A DNA stretch of 40,383 nucleotides from Oscillospiraceae bacterium (GTDB lineage Bacteria > Bacillota > Clostridia > Oscillospirales > Ruminococcaceae): the NCBI GenBank assembly GCA_017396665.1, contig JAFQLH010000009.1, positions 1 to 40,383 of the forward strand, in the 5' to 3' direction. The translations under genes and the position numbers were made by a program. Each line of letters opens with the position of its first letter. Within the stretch, counting starts at the first letter, position 1. The notes beneath the pieces were generated by a model. That model ran no database searches. It was not told the origin of the DNA and saw only the letters and a program-made list of their open reading frames with translations. Positions 16,490 through 24,021 of the stretch are shown here, piece after piece.

Positions 16490-16684
16490 TTCGGATTTCC
16501 TGCGGAAATCCACAAAGATTGTATAGCAATCGTACTTCGTTTTGGCTGGCTTCGGATTTTTCAAAGAAAAATCCCCGACTGTGCCCACCGGAACATCCGC
16601 CGCCCCCTTGAGGGGGCTATGCAAACTGTTTGTTATCAGTAACGCTTGTGGGGGTGACATCCGCCCAGCGCATGGGCTGGCTTG
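16490..16684. repeat. Hairpin-rich leader region with a diverged copy of the 140-bp repeat
   Basis: Between the methyltransferase start and the terminator. Hairpins seen: GGATTTCC/GGAAATCC (16493-16511), GGATTTTTC/GAAAAATCC (16554-16574) and GCCCCC/GGGGGC. The part 16600-16665, read on the minus strand, matches the 140-bp unit in ATGTCACCCCCAC and in GCCCCCTCAAGGGGGC but differs between them. So it is an older, inverted relative of the tandem repeat. No ORF. Confidence 0.6.
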
Positions 16685-16727
16685 AAAAAAACAGTGCAGA
16701 TGCCTGTGGATAGGCGGTCTGCACTGT
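16685..16727 (-). terminator. Strong intrinsic terminator between the 45-codon ORF and the methyltransferase
   Basis: Minus strand: ACAGTGCAGA pairs with TCTGCACTGT, a perfect 10-bp stem (16691-16700 with 16718-16727). It contains an inner GCCT/AGGC stem and is followed by a run of T on the minus strand (plus-strand A run ending at 16691). It lies 45 bp after the stop of the small ORF. Confidence 0.88.
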
Positions 16728-16771
16728 CTTTTACTCTTTTCATTAATAAACAAAATAGGATGCACTCGGCT

Positions 16772-16909
16772 TCAATCTTCCATGCACCTTATATTTTCTG
16801 AAAAAAGGGTATGACAAGCAGAACCTGTTCCACGCCAATACATAACGGGCACAAGCATCATTTTATGCATATTCATTAGAGCGTTGAGCTTTACAGAAGT
16901 TGCGTTCAT
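16772..16909 (-). CDS. Putative 45-residue peptide (leader peptide or small protein)
   Basis: ATG to TGA, 45 residues, starting MNATSVKLNALMN and containing MLVPVMYWRGTGSACH. It is Met-rich (seven Met), with two Cys, and no membrane helix or signal peptide. Support for a real gene: a perfect TTGACA-N17-TATAAT promoter ends about 35 bp before the ATG. AGGTG lies 8 bases, and AAAGGA about 14 bases, before the ATG. A strong terminator follows. I do not recognise the sequence. Because the next gene on this strand is the methyltransferase, the unit could be a leader peptide controlling terminator read-through. Alternatives are an independent small protein or an sRNA that happens to contain an ORF. 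Confidence 0.5.
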   Translation of the reverse strand: MNATSVKLNALMNMHKMMLVPVMYWRGTGSACHTLFSENIRCMED

Positions 16910-16944
16910 TATTGCCACACCTATCCTTTCAAGAAATTTTTCTC

Positions 16945-16973
16945 ATTATACTTTCATTTTTAAGGCTTGTCAA
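16945..16973 (-). promoter_or_regulatory. Perfect consensus sigma-A promoter of the 45-codon ORF
   Basis: Minus strand: -35 TTGACA (16968-16973), 17-bp spacer, -10 TATAAT (16945-16950). Expected start near 16938, giving a transcript of about 255 bases if it stops at the terminator at 16685-16727. Confidence 0.85.
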
Positions 16974-17046
16974 CACCTGAGCTTAAATATTGTAGGATAA
17001 AACAAACTTTTTCTGACTTCGGCATTTCGCTTTTTCATCATTTGCA

Positions 17047-17083
17047 CAAAACAAACCGCACCCTCGCTATCTGAGAGTGCGGT
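17047..17083 (-). terminator. Terminator of the shorter LRR lipoprotein gene
   Basis: Minus strand stem ACCGCACTCTC/GAGGGTGCGGT (17055-17083, one G-T pair), then TTTGTTTTG. On the plus strand the same hairpin is followed by TTTTTC. A near-identical 50-bp stretch occurs at 18041-18091. The stretch 16974-17046 between the small-ORF promoter and this site holds nothing I can name. Confidence 0.8.
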
Positions 17084-17104
17084 TTTTCATTTAGAACTTC
17101 TCAA

Positions 17105-17959
17105 TTATAAATAATACAAATCATATATGCCATCTCCTGCGTATGTTACGCCTTTGTACGTTACAGAAACGTTCTCCGAACCTTCAAAAACACCATATTC
17201 AATATTATTAATGCTATTTGGCAGTACAATGCTTCGTAATTCATTGCAGTAAGAGAAAGCACAGTTTTCGACAGTCACAACGCTTTGAGGTATCGATATG
17301 TTTGTTAAACTAAAGCAATCCAAAAATGTATATTGTTTGATAATCGTTACTCCGTCTGGAATAATTACGCTCCTAAGGGCAAAGCAATCAGAAAACGCTC
17401 CCCGTCCTATTTCTTTTACACTATTTGGAATGGTTATTTCTGTAATGCCGTCACACATACTAAACGCATATTCACCAATCTCTGTAACGCCCTCAGGAAT
17501 CACCATTTCACCTGTTGCATTAGTATCACAATCTACAACCACATTGTTCTCGATAATTAACCACTCGCTCGAGTCTTTTACTACAGTTGTTGTAGTCGTA
17601 GTAGTTGTTAATGACGGTATAGGCATTGTGGTCGTTGTAGTTGTAGACACCGTAGGCATTGAGCTTGTCAACACTTTAGAAGTTGTGCTACTACTCGATG
17701 AAGTTGATTGCACGATTTCATCACTAGTTGTTGTAAAGGATGTGTCTGTCTCTTTGCTTGAACTTTGTGATACAATCGATTGAGTGTCGCTTTCGGGTAC
17801 TTCACTAGTGACAGTAGTCGAAGCCGTAGTAGTTGTTGTAGTGGTTGTAGTGGTTGTAGTGGTATCCTGCTTCGAGCTGTCCGAATTACCGCACCCAACC
17901 ATACTAATTGCTATAGTTGTGCCAAATATCAAAGCAATTATCTTTTTAAAGCCTCCCAT
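17105..17959 (-). CDS. Lipoprotein with Thr-rich linker and BspA-type leucine-rich repeats
   Basis: 284 residues from MGGFKKIIAL. The start lies after a consensus promoter and an AGGGGGA about 10 bases upstream; a longer frame to 18025 would begin inside the promoter. Residues 1-24 are a lipoprotein signal ending MVGC. Residues 30-130 are a linker of Thr and Ser runs. Residues about 138-265 hold five or so BspA-type LRRs (LRR_5) with the pattern IPxxVxxIxxxAFxxCxxLxxI. The last part, ENVSVTYKGVTYAG, matches the end of the neighbouring 698-residue protein (DNISVTYKGKTYTE). Such proteins are anchored on the surface and bind host or matrix components in some species; the ligand here is unknown. 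Confidence 0.9.
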   Translation of the reverse strand: MGGFKKIIALIFGTTIAISMVGCGNSDSSKQDTTTTTTTTTTTTTASTTVTSEVPESDTQSIVSQSSSKETDTSFTTTSDEIVQSTSSSSSTTSKVLTSSMPTVSTTTTTTMPIPSLTTTTTTTTVVKDSSEWLIIENNVVVDCDTNATGEMVIPEGVTEIGEYAFSMCDGITEITIPNSVKEIGRGAFSDCFALRSVIIPDGVTIIKQYTFLDCFSLTNISIPQSVVTVENCAFSYCNELRSIVLPNSINNIEYGVFEGSENVSVTYKGVTYAGDGIYDLYYL

Positions 17960-17996
17960 AAGTAATATCCCCCTCTCTCTAGCGTTCTGCAACCCA

Positions 17997-18025
17997 ATTA
18001 TACAACAGTTTCTTTTACTTGTCAA
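17997..18025 (-). promoter_or_regulatory. Perfect consensus promoter of the shorter LRR lipoprotein gene
   Basis: Minus strand: TTGACA (18020-18025), 17-bp spacer starting AGTAAA, TATAAT (17997-18002). The same TTGACAAGTAAA stretch occurs in the promoter of the longer LRR gene. Confidence 0.85.
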
Positions 18026-18052
18026 TATACGTTAAATCACTCATCATTTGCA

Positions 18053-18090
18053 CAAAACAAAACCGCACCCTCGCTATCTGAGAGTGCGGT
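18053..18090 (-). terminator. Terminator of the longer LRR gene (duplicate of 17047-17083)
   Basis: Stem ACCGCACTCTC/GAGGGTGCGGT on the minus strand (18062-18090), followed by TTTTGTTTTG. The hairpin and its flank TCATCATTTGCACAAAACAA are nearly identical to the copy one kilobase away. Confidence 0.82.
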
Positions 18091-18104
18091 TGATATTATA
18101 TTGT

Positions 18105-20201
18105 TTAATCCTCCTGTGTTGTATAGAGCTCTTCTATGTTGTACTCTGTATAGGTCTTGCCCTTGTAGGTGACGGAGATATTGTCGCAGTTATAGAAAGC
18201 GTCCTTTTCGATTTCTGTAACGCTGTTCGGGATGCTAATAGTCTCTAGCTTTCTGCAATATCCAAACGCTCCTTCACCGATTTTTGTCACGCTGTCGGGG
18301 ATTGTAACTTTGCCCAGTGAGTAGCAACTTGAAAATGCTCCTTCACTGATTTCCGTTACGCTGTCAGGGATTGTAATCTCCAAGAGAGAACCACAACTGA
18401 AAAACGCATAACTTTCGATTTTTGTCACGCTGTCGGGGATTGTTATACCTTCAAATCTGTTGCAAAATGCAAACGCGTACTCTCCGATACTCTGAACACC
18501 TTCGGGTATAATAATTTCAGTCAGATTTTCACAGCCATAAAGTGCATAATCACCGATTTGTGTAACCCCGTCAGGTATTGTGTAGCTTTCATCTGTCTTT
18601 GTATGAAGATAAGAAACCAGAGTCTTCTTATCCTTCGAGAAGATAATGTTGTTCTCTGAGCAATAAAACTCGCTGTTTTCGTCAACTGTCACGCTCTCAA
18701 GAGCAATGCAATTGTAAAAGGGCTTTGTTCCGAGACTTTCGACCGAGGCAGGAATTGTCGCCTCTTTAAGACTTATGCACGAGGAAAAAGCTTCATTACC
18801 GATTTCCTTGACGCCCTTCGGTATCACGATTTCGGTAAGAGCCCCACAGCCCCAGAATGCGCCCTCGCTGATTGTTGTCAGAGTTTCAGGGAGCTTAACA
18901 CTTTCGAGCTTTCTGCAATAGGCAAACGCATACTTTCCTATGTTATCTATGCCTTCAGGTAATACGATACTTGTTATGTCCGAATTAGAAAAAGCCCTGT
19001 CGCCCATAGTCTTTACAGTTGACGGGAGCGAGATACTGCTCAGGGCTTCGCATCCATAGAATGCCCATTCCCCTATTGTTGTAACACCCTCAGGAATAAT
19101 TACCTCGGTAAGTGCATTACAGCGTTCGAATGCATTTGCTTCAATAACCTCTGTGCCGTCGGGGATTGTGTATGTAGTGTCGGTCTTTGTCTGAGGATAA
19201 AGCACAAGCGTCTTCATATCCTTTGAAAATACGACATTATCTATCACACAGAAATGCTCGCTGTTTTCGTCAACTGTTATACTTTCAAGTGCCGAACAGT
19301 CTGTAACAAGCGATTTACCTATAGTCGAAACATTCTCAGGGATATGCAGGCTTCTGAGCTTATCGCACATCATAAACACGCCTCTGTCGAGAGTTGTAAC
19401 GCTGTCGGGGATTTCAATCTGCTCAAGGGATTCACAGCCTGCAAACGCTGTTTCTCCGATAAAGGTAAGACCGTCGGGGAGCTTAACATCGGCAAGCTCA
19501 AAGCATGCCAGAAATGTTCCTTCTTCTATTCTTTTGATTCCCTTCGGAATTTCTACGCTTGTAAGTCCTGCGCCCCAGAAGGCATACTTGCCGATTGTTT
19601 CAAGGTCTTGCGGAAGCTCAAGCTGTGTAATCAAATAGTCGCTATAGAAAGCAAACGGCTCGATTGTCTTCACGCTGTCGGGGATTGTGAGGTCACAAAG
19701 GAACAGGTTATAGGCAAACGCATAAGCGCCGATTGTAGTAACCGTATCAGGCATTGTGTACTCGGTTTTCATCCTTGCTCTGGGATACTCAAGAATCGTT
19801 GTCATATCCTTATTGAACAAAACGCCGTCTTCAGAGCAGTATTTCGCATTGCCTTCTGCTACGTTTATTTCGCCAAGTCTTTCGCAGTCATAAAACGGTA
19901 CTGATTCCTCGAAAGCTTCAACAGAAGCAGGAATCTCGACGCTTCTTATATTTATGCATTTTGCAAATGCATCCATTTCAACAGCAGTAACACCTTCGGG
20001 GATTACAACCTTGCCCGTAGCATTCTCGTCGCACTTTACTAAAACGCCGTTTTTGATAGTGAGCCACTTTTCGCTTTTCTTAGCAATTTGTGAATCGCTG
20101 AGACTATCATCCGAACTGTCGCACGCAGTCATACAAAGTGCCATTGTGAGTACCATAGTAACTGCTACGATAGATGCAAAAAGTCTTTTTGTTGTTTTCA
20201 T
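18105..20201 (-). CDS. Large BspA-type leucine-rich repeat lipoprotein
   Basis: 698 residues. Residues 1-27 form a lipoprotein signal (KTTKRLFASIVAV..., lipobox MTAC). There follows SEKWLTIKNGVLVKCDENATGKVVIPEGV, which parallels the shorter paralogue after its linker. The rest is about two dozen BspA-type LRRs (IPDSVTxIxxxAFxxCxxLxxI). Three breaks share the order CxALESVTVDENS, FSKDxKTLVxY, then TYTIPDG, so the protein looks built from larger modules of about 150-190 residues. No LPXTG or other wall signal is at the C-terminus; anchoring is by the N-terminal lipid. SD AAAGGAG 7 bases before the ATG; own consensus promoter. Surface adhesion or substrate binding is an inference from the family. 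Confidence 0.93.
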   Translation of the reverse strand: MKTTKRLFASIVAVTMVLTMALCMTACDSSDDSLSDSQIAKKSEKWLTIKNGVLVKCDENATGKVVIPEGVTAVEMDAFAKCINIRSVEIPASVEAFEESVPFYDCERLGEINVAEGNAKYCSEDGVLFNKDMTTILEYPRARMKTEYTMPDTVTTIGAYAFAYNLFLCDLTIPDSVKTIEPFAFYSDYLITQLELPQDLETIGKYAFWGAGLTSVEIPKGIKRIEEGTFLACFELADVKLPDGLTFIGETAFAGCESLEQIEIPDSVTTLDRGVFMMCDKLRSLHIPENVSTIGKSLVTDCSALESITVDENSEHFCVIDNVVFSKDMKTLVLYPQTKTDTTYTIPDGTEVIEANAFERCNALTEVIIPEGVTTIGEWAFYGCEALSSISLPSTVKTMGDRAFSNSDITSIVLPEGIDNIGKYAFAYCRKLESVKLPETLTTISEGAFWGCGALTEIVIPKGVKEIGNEAFSSCISLKEATIPASVESLGTKPFYNCIALESVTVDENSEFYCSENNIIFSKDKKTLVSYLHTKTDESYTIPDGVTQIGDYALYGCENLTEIIIPEGVQSIGEYAFAFCNRFEGITIPDSVTKIESYAFFSCGSLLEITIPDSVTEISEGAFSSCYSLGKVTIPDSVTKIGEGAFGYCRKLETISIPNSVTEIEKDAFYNCDNISVTYKGKTYTEYNIEELYTTQED

Positions 20202-20244
20202 AATTTTCTCCTTTAGCTACAGGTAATATAATCCTTCGAGTATT

Positions 20245-20273
20245 ATTATATATCAATTTAATTTACTTGTCAA
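20245..20273 (-). promoter_or_regulatory. Perfect consensus promoter of the longer LRR gene
   Basis: Minus strand: TTGACA (20268-20273), 17-bp spacer starting AGTAAA, TATAAT (20245-20250), about 43 bases before the ATG. Confidence 0.85.
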
Positions 20274-20509
20274 GGGATTTTCTTTAAAAATGTAAGTGTC
20301 GTTTACATTATTGTGCTTTCAGAAGCTATCCGGCACTATAATTTACCAGTTGCAGTTTAACGAAGCATAGCGTCACACTTGCGTTTATTTTAATAATACT
20401 ATTTAATATTTTCTGGTTTGTGGAGAATATTATATATCACTACAAGCCTCTTGTCTATAACTTTCTTATGTTTTATATCAGATATATGCACACACAAAGC
20501 TTACGCTTC
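20274..20509. other. AT-rich intergenic stretch without a recognised feature
   Basis: About 235 bp between the LRR promoter and the hairpin ending the Gld-like operon. I saw no ORF with an SD, no RNA gene and no repeat shared with the rest of the window. Confidence 0.5.
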
Positions 20510-20552
20510 AGGCAAAAGATAGTCCCCACAGGGCATACACCCTATGGGGACT
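20510..20552 (-). terminator. Hairpin after the Gld-like operon, related to the central hairpin of elements A and B
   Basis: AGTCCCCA/TGGGGACT with a continuing AGGG/CCCT stem (20521-20552, one mismatch), followed on the minus strand by ATCTTTTGCC. It lies 29 bp after the stop of the 85-residue gene. Its inner part, CCCTATGGGG with a GTGTA-like loop flank, is shared with the CCCCATAGGGTGTA stems at 6552 and 13730. Confidence 0.65.
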
Positions 20553-20581
20553 GAGTTGTTTTTAAGCTATATTATTGGATA

Positions 20582-20839
20582 TTAGTTTGTAAGCCAGGCG
20601 TAAGCGAGGTCGAGGGCGCTGTACAGACTTGTCTTTTCTGCGTTCTTTACAGGAAGGCTCTTGTCTGTAGAGAGCTTATAGATTCTGACCTTAGTAGCGG
20701 TCTTGATATCGTTCATATCCTCTGCTGCGAGAATCTGAATCCATGTAACGTACTCGTCACCCATATTTCCGTAGTACAGCTCATTTCCCTTTCTTACAAG
20801 CGGGTAACCCTTATAGGTAAAAAACTTGTTATCAGCCAT
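20582..20839 (-). CDS. Small conserved-looking cytoplasmic protein of unknown function
   Basis: 85 residues starting MADNKFFTYKGYPLVRKGN. There is no signal peptide and no membrane segment; charged and aromatic residues are spread as in a small folded beta-rich protein. GGAGGA in GGAGGAGAACAAG lies before the ATG. It starts 13 bp after the DUF4340 gene and is the last gene of the Gld-like operon before the hairpin, so it is likely co-expressed with the transporter. I recall similar small proteins in other Ruminococcus-like genomes but cannot name a function. Confidence 0.75.
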   Translation of the reverse strand: MADNKFFTYKGYPLVRKGNELYYGNMGDEYVTWIQILAAEDMNDIKTATKVRIYKLSTDKSLPVKNAEKTSLYSALDLAYAWLTN

Positions 20840-20852
20840 CTTGTTCTCCTCC

Positions 20853-22391
20853 TTAGTATGTTGTAATCATTTCTTGTCCGTCGATAATTCTCTGTACGTT
20901 TGTCAGGAGAGTATCGGCGTAGCTTGTTGGAATCATATAACCGACCTTGCCGTCGATGACAGCGATGAGTCGTCTGTTTGTTGCCTCGTAGAACTCGACA
21001 ACCTGTTCCTTTCCGTTTTCGAGAGTAATCTTAATTGTGAGGTAGAGCTCCTCGTCACCTGTCAGAGGAACAAAGTAGGTTTCGTTTGTCGGGCACTCAA
21101 GCCAGTATACATACCAGCTCTGGAACAGCTCGACGTTTACCTCGCTGCCGTCAATCTTGACCTCATAGATGTGGTCGTCGATGTCGTCGTCCTTGTTTGA
21201 GTCCTCCTGAGCGTAGATGTCGATATCAAAGGACTTGTCCTTGCCTTCGATAGAAATCTTGTCGAGGTCAACAAACAGGTTGCTTGTCATCATACCGATA
21301 ATGATATCTCCCGGTACAACTGTTGCCCAAGGGCAGGAAGCTGCGGGAATGATATAGATGCAATCGGTATCCTCTGCATTGAGGTAGCAGTAGTAGCCTG
21401 AAACTGTTGTAGTTTCCTCGCCCTCCTCGTTGAGAGCGTAGACAGGGCTTCCGACGCTTAAGGTGTAGTCTGTGTCGTCTGTGTCAAGGATAACCTTTGC
21501 AAACGGCTCTGTGAGTCCGTACTTTTCCTTGTCCTCGTCTGTCGGGTGAAGCACAACAGCTTCGGAAGCGCTGAGGCCCCATATACCGTGTGTTACGCCT
21601 GCTGATGCAGTAATGTTAAGGAACTGGTAGACAGGCTCGATAAGTGCCTGGTTTGAAGACATACCGACAGGGATTTCATCTTCCGGAACAGTTACGAACA
21701 CCATTTCATAGTCGAGGTCCTGTCTTTTGATTGTAAGTCTTTCGATTGTAGGCCATGCGTTGTCAGCCGGAGTTGCAACGAGTGAGTTGGAGCAGAAATA
21801 CAATGCGTCCTCAAAGAAGTAGCCTGCATTTGCACCGAGCACTGTATACACATCGCTGCTGCCCTGCTTGCAGATATAGTAGTAACCTCCTGTTGCGATT
21901 TCGATACCTATGTTAAAGGTAATATCGCTCTGTCCGTCGGCTGTGATAGTGAGGCTTGCCTTCGGCTCTTTAAGGCCGTACTTTGCAAGGTCGGGGGCGT
22001 TTTCCTCAACGAGCTGTCTGCCCTTTAGAGAAGAAGCGATATTGACGCAGGCATTGACGAAGGTGTCGTTCTGCTTTACGCCCGAAAGCTCTGTGAAGGT
22101 CCACTTCGCAGGTGCTTCGCCCTTTGCTTCCTCGGTTCTTTCAATTGTAAAGCTACCGCTTTCGTTTGTGAAGGTAAGCTTTGAGATGCTGTTCTTATCA
22201 AGCTCTGTGAGAGCTATTGTTTCCTCGTCCTGAGTAAGCTCGTCTTTGATTCCCGAAGTATCGGCACCGCCCGACGAGCTGTCGGAGGTATCCGGCTTGC
22301 CGGTGAGCGTGAGCACTGCAAGTGTAATACCGAGACACACGAGCACCACTACTCCGACTATCATACCTTTTATTTTAGAATTCAACTGCAA
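20853..22391 (-). CDS. DUF4340-type membrane-anchored extracytoplasmic protein
   Basis: 512 residues. One N-terminal membrane helix (about 9-30, IVGVVVLVCLGITLAVLTL) is followed by a large outer part with repeated beta-rich modules: WTFTELSGVKQNDTFVNACVNIASSL, LAKYGLKEPKASLTI, KYGLTEPFAKVILD. These DxxxYGLxxP modules are typical of DUF4340 proteins, which in many bacteria sit directly after a GldG-type gene. It starts 9 bp after the gldG-like stop, in the same operon. Probable role: outer subunit of the ABC system; the molecular function is not known. Confidence 0.85.
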   Translation of the reverse strand: MQLNSKIKGMIVGVVVLVCLGITLAVLTLTGKPDTSDSSSGGADTSGIKDELTQDEETIALTELDKNSISKLTFTNESGSFTIERTEEAKGEAPAKWTFTELSGVKQNDTFVNACVNIASSLKGRQLVEENAPDLAKYGLKEPKASLTITADGQSDITFNIGIEIATGGYYYICKQGSSDVYTVLGANAGYFFEDALYFCSNSLVATPADNAWPTIERLTIKRQDLDYEMVFVTVPEDEIPVGMSSNQALIEPVYQFLNITASAGVTHGIWGLSASEAVVLHPTDEDKEKYGLTEPFAKVILDTDDTDYTLSVGSPVYALNEEGEETTTVSGYYCYLNAEDTDCIYIIPAASCPWATVVPGDIIIGMMTSNLFVDLDKISIEGKDKSFDIDIYAQEDSNKDDDIDDHIYEVKIDGSEVNVELFQSWYVYWLECPTNETYFVPLTGDEELYLTIKITLENGKEQVVEFYEATNRRLIAVIDGKVGYMIPTSYADTLLTNVQRIIDGQEMITTY

Positions 22392-22400
22392 TACCTCCCG

Positions 22401-24005
22401 TTACTTGTTCTTTCTTACCTTGTAAACAACAAGACCTGCAACGAGCACGAGCAGAGGAATTATTGCCTGGAATGTCCACTTGAGTATGCTTGCCTGCTTT
22501 TCGGTAAGGTCAAAGCTGTCGCCGAGGATTGTCTTTGTTTCAACAACAAAGCCTGTCGAGGACTTCTTTGTCATACCGTTTAAGAGGCTTATTATATACT
22601 CAGAGTTCTGGAACTGCGAAGCCTGCAGGATTGTATCGTCGAAGAAGGTTTCAGACGCTACAACCATAACATTTGAGTAGCCTGTATCGTCGCCGATGAA
22701 CACAGCCTTTGAAGAAACTGCGATATAGTTCTGCACGCCCTTGCTGAGAGGCTCACTTGTATCCTCGTAGTCAAAGGTGTAGCCCTGGTCGGTGGATGTG
22801 AGGAACTTTTCAGTTACCATCATATTTGCCTCTTCAAAGAGAAGCTTTACAGGTCTTGCTCTCTTGATAGCGAGAACGAGAGATTCTGTGTTGATATCCT
22901 GGAGATAATTTTCGCTGGCGATTGTACCGATGTTGATATACTCGTTTGTATAGAGGTCGGCATAAACGTACGAGCTGTTGTTTTCAAACACGATTGCTTC
23001 CTCTATAACAATTCCGTACTCCTCTAAGAACTCGTCGAGGTTAGGAGTCTTAGCCTGCTGAACGGATGCGATATATATCATATCCTTTTCGAGCATACCG
23101 TCGTTGATAAGGAAGTCTGAGAGCTTCTTTACTTCGCTGTCGAGGTAGTCCTGTGCAGGTGCACCGACAACGACAACGTCGATATTTGACGGGATTTCTT
23201 CGGTTGTGATATTGATTGTGGAAACTGTATAGCCGTTTGCGGAGAGAAGGCTTCTGAATCTTGAGAAGTCCGAAACCTCGTCACGTCCTGTAAGGAAGGC
23301 TATTTCAACAGGGTCAGGGTCTGTGATGTTCATAAGTGCAGATGTGAATGCCTGCTCTGCAGATGAGCCTGTGATGTATCCGCCGTATGCTGCAACAACG
23401 TTCACTGCTCCGTACATTTCACAAACCGCATCGAAGTCACCGTAGTAGCTTTCAAGCTGTGAGATGAACTCCTGGTTCCATGAAACAATCTGGGCGAGGT
23501 TTACAACCTTTACTCTGTGGAACTTTTCGCCCGAATCCTTGTCTGTTACATATGTTTCAAAGATAATGTCGTAATCCTTGAGGGTAACGTCGGGGTAATC
23601 GGATGCGATTTCAGGGTTCTTGAGCAGGTCAACATATCTTATAGAGATGTCAGGGTTATACTCCTTGTATCTCTTTAAAAGCTCCTGCGCCTGAACTGTG
23701 TACTCATTGATTGACGCAAAGACCTCTTCTTCTGCGAGGATTGTAACTGTGATTTCTTCCTCGATTCCATTAACGTAGTCGATAGACTGCTGGGAGATTG
23801 AGTACTTGTTGTTTTCGGTAAGGTCGAAGGTAAGCGGATAGCGGTCAAAGATAATTGACGCTACGATATTTATCATCACAACGATAGCGATAAAGAACAC
23901 TGTAAGTACAGTAGCCATTGTTGTGTGCTTTATAACCTTTGCGCTGACCTTCTTCTTAGGGGTCTGAGGCTTTTTCTTTTCTCTTGAAATCTTCTTGTCT
24001 GACAT
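22401..24005 (-). CDS. GldG-like ABC-type auxiliary transport protein
   Basis: 534 residues. A Lys-rich cytoplasmic start (about 1-30), one membrane helix (about 31-55), then the extracytoplasmic GldG domain beginning with FDRYPLTFDLTENNKYSISQQSIDYVNGIEEEITVTIL, the family's clearest stretch. A final helix (about 508-527, FQAIIPLLVLVAGLVVYKV) and a basic tail follow. Members are auxiliary to ABC transporters of the GldA-GldF type; in Bacteroidetes they are linked to gliding, in Firmicutes their cargo is unknown. It lies 16 bp after the permease and 9 bp before DUF4340. Confidence 0.88.
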   Translation of the reverse strand: MSDKKISREKKKPQTPKKKVSAKVIKHTTMATVLTVFFIAIVVMINIVASIIFDRYPLTFDLTENNKYSISQQSIDYVNGIEEEITVTILAEEEVFASINEYTVQAQELLKRYKEYNPDISIRYVDLLKNPEIASDYPDVTLKDYDIIFETYVTDKDSGEKFHRVKVVNLAQIVSWNQEFISQLESYYGDFDAVCEMYGAVNVVAAYGGYITGSSAEQAFTSALMNITDPDPVEIAFLTGRDEVSDFSRFRSLLSANGYTVSTINITTEEIPSNIDVVVVGAPAQDYLDSEVKKLSDFLINDGMLEKDMIYIASVQQAKTPNLDEFLEEYGIVIEEAIVFENNSSYVYADLYTNEYINIGTIASENYLQDINTESLVLAIKRARPVKLLFEEANMMVTEKFLTSTDQGYTFDYEDTSEPLSKGVQNYIAVSSKAVFIGDDTGYSNVMVVASETFFDDTILQASQFQNSEYIISLLNGMTKKSSTGFVVETKTILGDSFDLTEKQASILKWTFQAIIPLLVLVAGLVVYKVRKNK

Positions 24006-24021
24006 AAAACCTCCCCCTTTC

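Noticed and set aside
18048-18248. Plus-strand and other long frames inside the LRR, infB and nusA genes
   Set aside because: They are antisense or shifted shadows of strongly coding genes, without SDs or protein-like composition.
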